Shown one piece after another: positions 23,673-26,797 of a DNA stretch of 26,797 bases. Both the position numbers and the translations under genes were made by a program. The stretch comes from a virus. Position 1 is the first letter of the stretch. Every line of letters begins with the position of its first letter. Location: positions 1 through 26,797 of the IMG/VR virus record IMGVR_UViG_3300032282_003851, one strand, 5' to 3'. A model generated the notes under the pieces. It was not told the DNA's origin, did no database searches, and saw only the letters and a list, made by a program, of their open reading frames with translations.

Positions 23673-24230
23673 ATGGGTTATTATTCTACTGGCTGCGACG
23701 ATATTATCCCCGCGCCAAATTGCGACCCTTGCGCGAGTATGGAGTTCGCTCGACTGGGGTCTTTTGGATTTATCCGCTCCGATTATTATCCGACGATTGC
23801 CGCCGATCCGTCAAATCGCGCCCTTTGGGACGCTGGTATGTCGGCGCTCGATCCGACCGTCTTTTTGTTTCCGTTTACTCATGGAGAGCTCGCCGAGCCG
23901 TCCGAGCAAGTCGGAAACGGTTACGGTCGTCAAGTCGAGACGTTTCTCGGTTATGACTTTAACGCGACGGTTTACGAGCCAAACTATAAAGATAATTGCG
24001 ACTTTTGGAACGCAATTAAAAGGAGCAAAAATTATCATTTTGCATACTTTTCGAGCTCGCAAGTACACATTACTCCCGTCCCCGTTACCGTAATCCCAAA
24101 AGCTCCGATCGCCGACGATTTGACGGCGGAGGTTGTTTGGAAAATTACTGTAAAATGGAGGCATGAGAATCACCCTTGCCCGAGCGATACGCCGAGCGGG
24201 TTGCTGGAGTCTTGTTACATACCGAGCTAA
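23673..24230 (+). CDS. Probable major tail tube protein
   Basis: A 185-residue beta-rich protein, last of the head-tail block and followed by a strong terminator. Long strands with aromatic residues and the end LTAEVVWKITVKWRHENHP fit a tube subunit; the leader is A-rich (TTAAAAAAATGG), as for other well-expressed genes here. Cys8, Cys17 and Cys20 near the N-terminus (PNCDPCAS) repeat the CDPC seen at the capsid C-terminus. Tube proteins normally sit between terminator and tape measure; here the tape measure lies 13 kb upstream. Other minor tail roles remain possible. Confidence 0.55.
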   Translation: MGYYSTGCDDIIPAPNCDPCASMEFARLGSFGFIRSDYYPTIAADPSNRALWDAGMSALDPTVFLFPFTHGELAEPSEQVGNGYGRQVETFLGYDFNATVYEPNYKDNCDFWNAIKRSKNYHFAYFSSSQVHITPVPVTVIPKAPIADDLTAEVVWKITVKWRHENHPCPSDTPSGLLESCYIPS

Positions 24231-24243
24231 TCGGTTAAAAGTT

Positions 24244-24274
24244 AAAAGGGAGGGGCAAACGTCTCTCCCTTTTT
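24244..24274 (+). terminator. Rho-independent terminator of the virion block
   Basis: AAAAGGGAGGGG (24244-24255), loop CAAACG, and TCTCTCCCTTTTT (24262-24274): a 12-pair stem with two G-T pairs and a T run. It lies 13 bases after the stop of the tube-like gene and separates structural from lysis genes. Confidence 0.85.
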
Positions 24275-24304
24275 ACTATTGTTAAACCCTTAATCTTATA
24301 CCTT

Positions 24305-24634
24305 ATGTCTTATATGGAGCTCATTTTTGGGAGCGAGGATCTTAAATTAATCCTCGTCGGATTTTTTTACCTTAACGTCGGGATCTTGCTTGCGTCTCTT
24401 GTCGGGACGACGACCCGCGAGCCAAACTCCGAGCGTACGCCGTTTCGTTTTTCGTGGCGATTTTTTGTCTCGGATAACTGGTTGCGCTGGGCGAAAAGCG
24501 TTATTTTCGGGACGGTTGCTTTGCGTTTCTCGCAAGAGATACTCGGGAGCGCTCCGACCTCTTATATCGCTCTCATGGTCGGCTTTTCGATCGACGGCGT
24601 TGTTATGCTATTAAAAAACAAAAAACTATTTTAA
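24305..24634 (+). CDS. Holin-like membrane protein
   Basis: A 109-residue protein with hydrophobic segments near 14-34 (LILVGFFYLNVGILLASLVG) and 87-103, plus a weaker one near 62-77, and a basic end (LLKNKKLF). It opens the right-hand group of lysis-type genes after the terminator. Size, several membrane passes and the adjacent small membrane gene fit a holin or holin partner, which makes holes in the inner membrane. No family motif confirms this. Confidence 0.55.
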   Translation: MSYMELIFGSEDLKLILVGFFYLNVGILLASLVGTTTREPNSERTPFRFSWRFFVSDNWLRWAKSVIFGTVALRFSQEILGSAPTSYIALMVGFSIDGVVMLLKNKKLF

Positions 24635-24637
24635 CTT

Positions 24638-24868
24638 ATGACAACGACGGAGGATCGTATCGAAAGCGCGATCGCCTTTATTAGTGGCGATTTTTTAACT
24701 ATGTTTATTTTATGGATTCATTTTGACGCGATCGATATCGTTTTAAAGGTAGCGGCGACGGGCGTACTCGGAGGCGTCGGCGGCTTTGCTGGCTTACTGG
24801 GAAAGGATCTTTATAACATAACAAAAGACAAGATCTCAAAATGGAAAAACAAGGAGACGCCCGAGTAA
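24638..24868 (+). CDS. Second small membrane protein, holin candidate
   Basis: A 76-residue protein starting 3 bases after the previous stop. A hydrophobic part (19-35) is followed by a Gly-rich one (VAATGVLGGVGGFAGLLG, 38-55), then a basic tail (KDKISKWKNKETPE). Two membrane passes with a charged C-terminus are typical of class II holins. It overlaps the DUF5675 gene by 28 bases, tying it to lysis. Confidence 0.6.
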   Translation: MTTTEDRIESAIAFISGDFLTMFILWIHFDAIDIVLKVAATGVLGGVGGFAGLLGKDLYNITKDKISKWKNKETPE

Positions 24869-25365
24869 TAAACGACGCGAAAATTATCGCAATCGTTCAA
24901 AGGATTATCGCAAACGGAGACGCGGTCGATCTCTCCGTCCCGAGAAACAATATCGGAGTAATGTTTACCCGAAAGGGCGAGAGCTGGTCGCGCTTTTGTT
25001 ATACGCTCGAGGACGAGATCCGATCCGAGTTTGTAAAGATTTTCGGCGCGACATGTATCGAGGCTGGCTTGTATCAAATGAGGGTTACATACTCCCCAAA
25101 ATTTAAGCGCGAGACCGTCGAGATTACTCCGCTTTTTAAAACGTCGACAAAGTTTACAGGCTTGCGCGTACATGGAGGTAATACGGAGGCGGACTCTCAT
25201 GGCTGCATACTGGTCGCGTTTAATATTAACCCGCAAAAAACTCGGATCTTTGACTCCGCCGAGCGAGCTTTTACCCAGTTTGTAAAAGAGAGAAAGGGAG
25301 GGATCTTGCTTGTTGAAAATAAGCAACTTTCGTCGGACGGTAATTTTGTCGATTATTTATTATAA
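24841..25365 (+). CDS. DUF5675 / L,D-transpeptidase-like lysis candidate
   Basis: A 174-residue protein with the conserved order CYTLEDEIR (53-61), IEAGLYQMRVTYSPKFKRE (73-91), TGLRVHGGNT (106-115) and DSHGCILV (118-125). The HGGNT...D.GC pattern is the signature of the DUF5675 family, whose His and Cys resemble the L,D-transpeptidase site; these proteins occur in phage lysis regions and may act on peptidoglycan. Here His111 and Cys122 are both present. Residues 1-40 are an extension relative to the core; ATG 24961 (MFTRKGES) is an alternative start. No signal peptide, so export would need the holins. No other endolysin is seen in the window. Confidence 0.78.
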   Translation: MEKQGDARVINDAKIIAIVQRIIANGDAVDLSVPRNNIGVMFTRKGESWSRFCYTLEDEIRSEFVKIFGATCIEAGLYQMRVTYSPKFKRETVEITPLFKTSTKFTGLRVHGGNTEADSHGCILVAFNINPQKTRIFDSAERAFTQFVKERKGGILLVENKQLSSDGNFVDYLL

Positions 25366-25370
25366 ATTTG
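25363..25370 (+). promoter_or_regulatory. -7 box before the structured RNA
   Basis: TAAATTTG, a full TAnnTTTG match overlapping the stop codon of the DUF5675 gene. No TTG is 19-23 bases upstream. Another full match, TAATTTTG, lies at 25341-25348 with TTG 25 bases before it. RNA started from the nearer box would begin just where the hairpin arm begins. Confidence 0.4.
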
Positions 25371-25373
25371 CGG

Positions 25374-25458
25374 AGGATCGGAGCGCGGGTCGGGTACAAT
25401 ACCAAACCGAAAGGGGCGAAAAAGTCAAAGTCTCGCGAGTACTCCGATCCTATTTTTT
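25374..25458 (+). ncRNA. Candidate structured RNA or attenuator
   Basis: This gap between two genes is closed by a perfect 10-pair stem, AGGATCGGAG (25374-25383) with CTCCGATCCT (25442-25451), followed by A and six Ts (25453-25458). Inside it, CGCG (25384-25387) can pair with CGCG (25434-25437), and GGTA-CAA-TACC (25393-25403) makes a small inner hairpin. A promoter box lies just before and the T run ends 3 bases before the ATG of the nuclease gene. It could be a short independent RNA of about 80 bases, or a leader that controls reading into the nuclease and spanin genes. Confidence 0.45.
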
Positions 25459-25461
25459 ACT

Positions 25462-25842
25462 ATGCAAAAGGAGTATAATGTTTGCCTCGCGATCGCAAAT
25501 TATTTACGCTTACAATACCCGAGCGTCGAGTTTCATTTTGACCTTGCGGGAAACAACTTAAGCGAGGCGGCGCGTAATAAAAATAAGGCGATCCAAAAGC
25601 GGAGAGGCTTTCCCGATTTACAGATCCTCGAGCCTCGAGATCGCTTTGCTGGTTTGTTTATCGAAATTAAAGCACCTGACACGCGATTACAAAAGGAGTC
25701 GGGAGTTTGGGCGTCCGACCATATTCTCGAGCAAGCGGCTTATCTTTTGAGGTTAACGCAAAGAGGGTATCTCGCGGAGTTTGGCGTCGGCTTTGACGAG
25801 TGCAAACGAATTATCGATAATTACTTATCCCTCCCAAAATGA
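25462..25842 (+). CDS. VRR-NUC nuclease
   Basis: A 126-residue PD-(D/E)xK nuclease of the VRR-NUC family: RRGFPDLQIL (47-56, Asp52), LFIEIKAPD (65-73, Glu68 and Lys70), then QAAYLLRLTQRGYLAEFGVGFDE (split over 91-112) with Gln91. These are the catalytic acids, lysine and trailing helix of the family. Stand-alone phage VRR-NUC proteins are thought to cut DNA junctions or branched DNA during replication or packaging. It follows the structured RNA and is coupled to the spanin-like genes by an ATGA overlap, an odd place among lysis genes. Confidence 0.9.
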   Translation: MQKEYNVCLAIANYLRLQYPSVEFHFDLAGNNLSEAARNKNKAIQKRRGFPDLQILEPRDRFAGLFIEIKAPDTRLQKESGVWASDHILEQAAYLLRLTQRGYLAEFGVGFDECKRIIDNYLSLPK

Positions 25843-26195
25843 GCGACAAGCAAAAGACGGCGATCGTTATCGCGATATGCGTAATCCTTAACGCCGTAAT
25901 CATTTACGCGGTTATTGCCTCCAGCTCCCAGCGGGCGAGCAAAATACAAATCGAGGCGGATCTTAAGATCGCAAAGATCGAGACCGAGCGAGAGCAAATC
26001 GGTCGAGAGCTGGCAACGGTTAACGCGGATCTCCAGCGGGCAAAAGAGGAGCTCAAAAAGAAACCAAAAGAGCGGATTATTATTAAAAAAATATATGAGA
26101 CAAAGCGCGATTCTATTTTTGTTTTACCTTTCGACGATCGCCTCCAGTTACTCGCAAAGCGTTTACCCGCGAGCGATACTCTCGGAGGACGGTAA
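25839..26195 (+). CDS. Inner-membrane spanin-like protein
   Basis: A 118-residue protein with an uncleaved N-terminal membrane anchor (AIVIAICVILNAVIIYAVIAS, about 8-28) and a periplasmic coiled coil (EADLKIAKIETEREQIGRE, then LATVNADLQRAKEELKKK). This is the layout of an Rz/i-spanin. The next gene starts inside it in another frame, as in Rz/Rz1 pairs. It overlaps the nuclease stop by 4 bases. Spanins join inner and outer membranes at the end of infection. Confidence 0.62.
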   Translation: MSDKQKTAIVIAICVILNAVIIYAVIASSSQRASKIQIEADLKIAKIETEREQIGRELATVNADLQRAKEELKKKPKERIIIKKIYETKRDSIFVLPFDDRLQLLAKRLPASDTLGGR

Positions 26196-26520
26196 AAGGA
26201 TCGTCGAGATAACCGTTAACCAAATGGACTCGATACTCGGGACGTATAATCGTCTCGACGAGGAGCGGGCGCTTAACAAGTCGCTCGAGGAGGAGCTCGA
26301 TACTTGTCGCAAGGTCGTCGCCCTCCATGAGCAAAAGGACGAGCTCGCCGCGCAAGATAGCACAAAGCAAGCGGAGAAAAACTCCCAGCTCGAGATAAAA
26401 AACAAGGATCTCGAGGATCAAAACGCAAAGCTCCAGCGACAAAAAACAAGACGCTCGATACTGGTTTATATTACCTCGACCGCAGCCGCGATTTTGGCGA
26501 TAATTGCCGCGATAAAATAA
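26095..26520 (+). CDS. Exported coiled-coil protein with C-terminal anchor, spanin partner candidate
   Basis: The frame is open from 25915, but the N-terminal part before 26095 is a shadow of the preceding gene; ATG 26095 gives MRQSAILFLFYLSTIASSYS, a clear signal peptide, followed by VYPRAIL. The mature part is a long coiled coil (about 52-118) with one Cys71, ending in a membrane segment (LVYITSTAAAILAIIAAIK, 123-141). It starts 101 bases inside the i-spanin-like gene. Unlike Rz1 it has no lipobox, and unlike u-spanins it has a plain signal peptide plus C-terminal anchor. Proteins of this shape beginning 'YP...' after the signal are common in Bacteroidetes phages. The spanin role is inferred. 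Confidence 0.65.
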   Translation: MRQSAILFLFYLSTIASSYSQSVYPRAILSEDGKRIVEITVNQMDSILGTYNRLDEERALNKSLEEELDTCRKVVALHEQKDELAAQDSTKQAEKNSQLEIKNKDLEDQNAKLQRQKTRRSILVYITSTAAAILAIIAAIK

Positions 26521-26593
26521 CCGTCGCAAAAAATTATTTTTTTCAGCGTTCAAATCAGGAGTAATTTTTACCCCTAAATCTCGCAAACTCCCA

Positions 26594-26675
26594 AACGACG
26601 CGGCTTTTGCCGACCGCTTTTTACTCTCCTCCAGCGGATAAAAAACAAACTTTAGAGCAACGACGCGGCTTTTGC
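26594..26675. repeat. 17-nt direct repeat in non-coding region
   Basis: AACGACGCGGCTTTTGC occurs at 26594-26610 and again at 26659-26675, 65 bases apart, in the 193-base gap before the last gene. CCAGCGGA (26631-26638) and TCCGCTGG (26692-26699) form an inverted pair. No full TAnnTTTG box is seen. The repeats may be protein-binding sites controlling the gene at 26714. Confidence 0.5.
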
Positions 26676-26713
26676 GATTTGCGGAGGGGTCTCCGCTGGG
26701 GTAATTTAGCGGC

Positions 26714-26797
26714 ATGAAAACAAACGAAACAACCCTCTCGACACCGCTCCCCGAGCTTAACATTACCCCCGAGATCCGCGCCCTTATTGACGCTGGA
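26714..26797 (+). CDS. Start of an unknown gene, cut by window end
   Basis: Twenty-eight codons are visible: MKTNETTLSTPLPELNITPE and then IRALIDAG. The ATG follows a long non-coding gap with direct repeats, as expected for the first gene of a new unit. Too little is visible to name it; the open frame with window-typical codons and a polar N-terminus supports a real gene. Confidence 0.5.
   Translation, partial: MKTNETTLSTPLPELNITPEIRALIDAG

Noticed and set aside
25310-25561. 83-codon + strand frame across the structured RNA
   Set aside because: Its product has no recognisable features and overlaps two well-supported genes; the stem and T run explain the gap better.
25915-26094. N-terminal extension of the exported coiled-coil protein
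   Set aside because: This part is the other-frame shadow of the i-spanin-like gene; ATG 26095 begins a clear signal peptide.
26113-26763. 216-codon minus-strand frame
   Set aside because: It covers the spanin-like gene and a non-coding gap with no promoter or domain signs.
1-26797. CRISPR arrays, tRNA genes, insertion sequences, attachment sites
   Set aside because: No regularly spaced repeats, cloverleaf sequences, transposase or integrase frames were found on reading both strands.

Overview
The window is a stretch of a tailed double-stranded DNA phage (or prophage), most likely a siphovirus of a Bacteroidetes host. The host guess rests on promoters that fit the Bacteroidetes form (TTG, 21-nt spacer, TAnnTTTG), A-rich AT-only leaders before most starts with few Shine-Dalgarno motifs, a small flavobacterial-looking lipoprotein, and protein styles typical of phages of that phylum (portal with a zinc-ribbon insert, DUF5675 protein, short TerL). 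I see no integrase, tRNA, CRISPR array or insertion sequence. Both ends are cut: a terminase small subunit enters at the left and an unknown gene leaves at the right.

Layout. 1-2281: terminase small subunit (3' end), two small unknown genes, terminase large subunit. 2294-5113: a glycan-modification block, with one methyltransferase on the + strand running into a tightly coupled minus-strand operon (methyltransferase, GT2, GT4). 5205-10732: a + strand tail block opened by a good promoter: a large repeat protein that is probably an appendage or adhesin, a membrane protein, a small protein, a tail-assembly chaperone with an apparent -1 frameshift extension, and the tape measure. 10735-10911: a small minus-strand lipoprotein gene with its own promoter, looking like a moron. 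10965-15354: two large tail-tip or baseplate-type proteins and a fourth glycan enzyme (GT8-like). 15351-21321: portal, MuF-type minor head protein carrying a C-terminal zinc metallopeptidase-like domain, a Cys-rich small protein, then a new promoter driving scaffold and major capsid protein. 21431-24230: connector, tail-completion, terminator-like and tail-tube-like proteins, ended by a clear intrinsic terminator. 24305-26520: holin-like proteins, DUF5675 lysis candidate, a compact structured RNA, VRR-NUC nuclease, and an overlapping spanin-like pair. 26521-26713: non-coding with a 17-nt direct repeat.

How they work together: terminase and portal package DNA into a shell built from scaffold and capsid proteins; connector, terminator and tube proteins join it to a tail whose length is set by the tape measure with help from the chaperone pair; the tip and appendage proteins bind the host. 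Six glycan or methyl-transfer genes could decorate the virion or alter host surface sugars. The right-hand genes release progeny.

The points most worth a second look are genes that simple ORF calling would miss (the frameshift extension 8293-8526 and the minus-strand lipoprotein 10735-10911), the MuF-metallopeptidase fusion, the terminator-like leader of the glycan operon, the promoter-structure-terminator unit at 25363-25458, and a window-wide word bias in which CAG/CTG is nearly confined to CCAGY/RCTGG.
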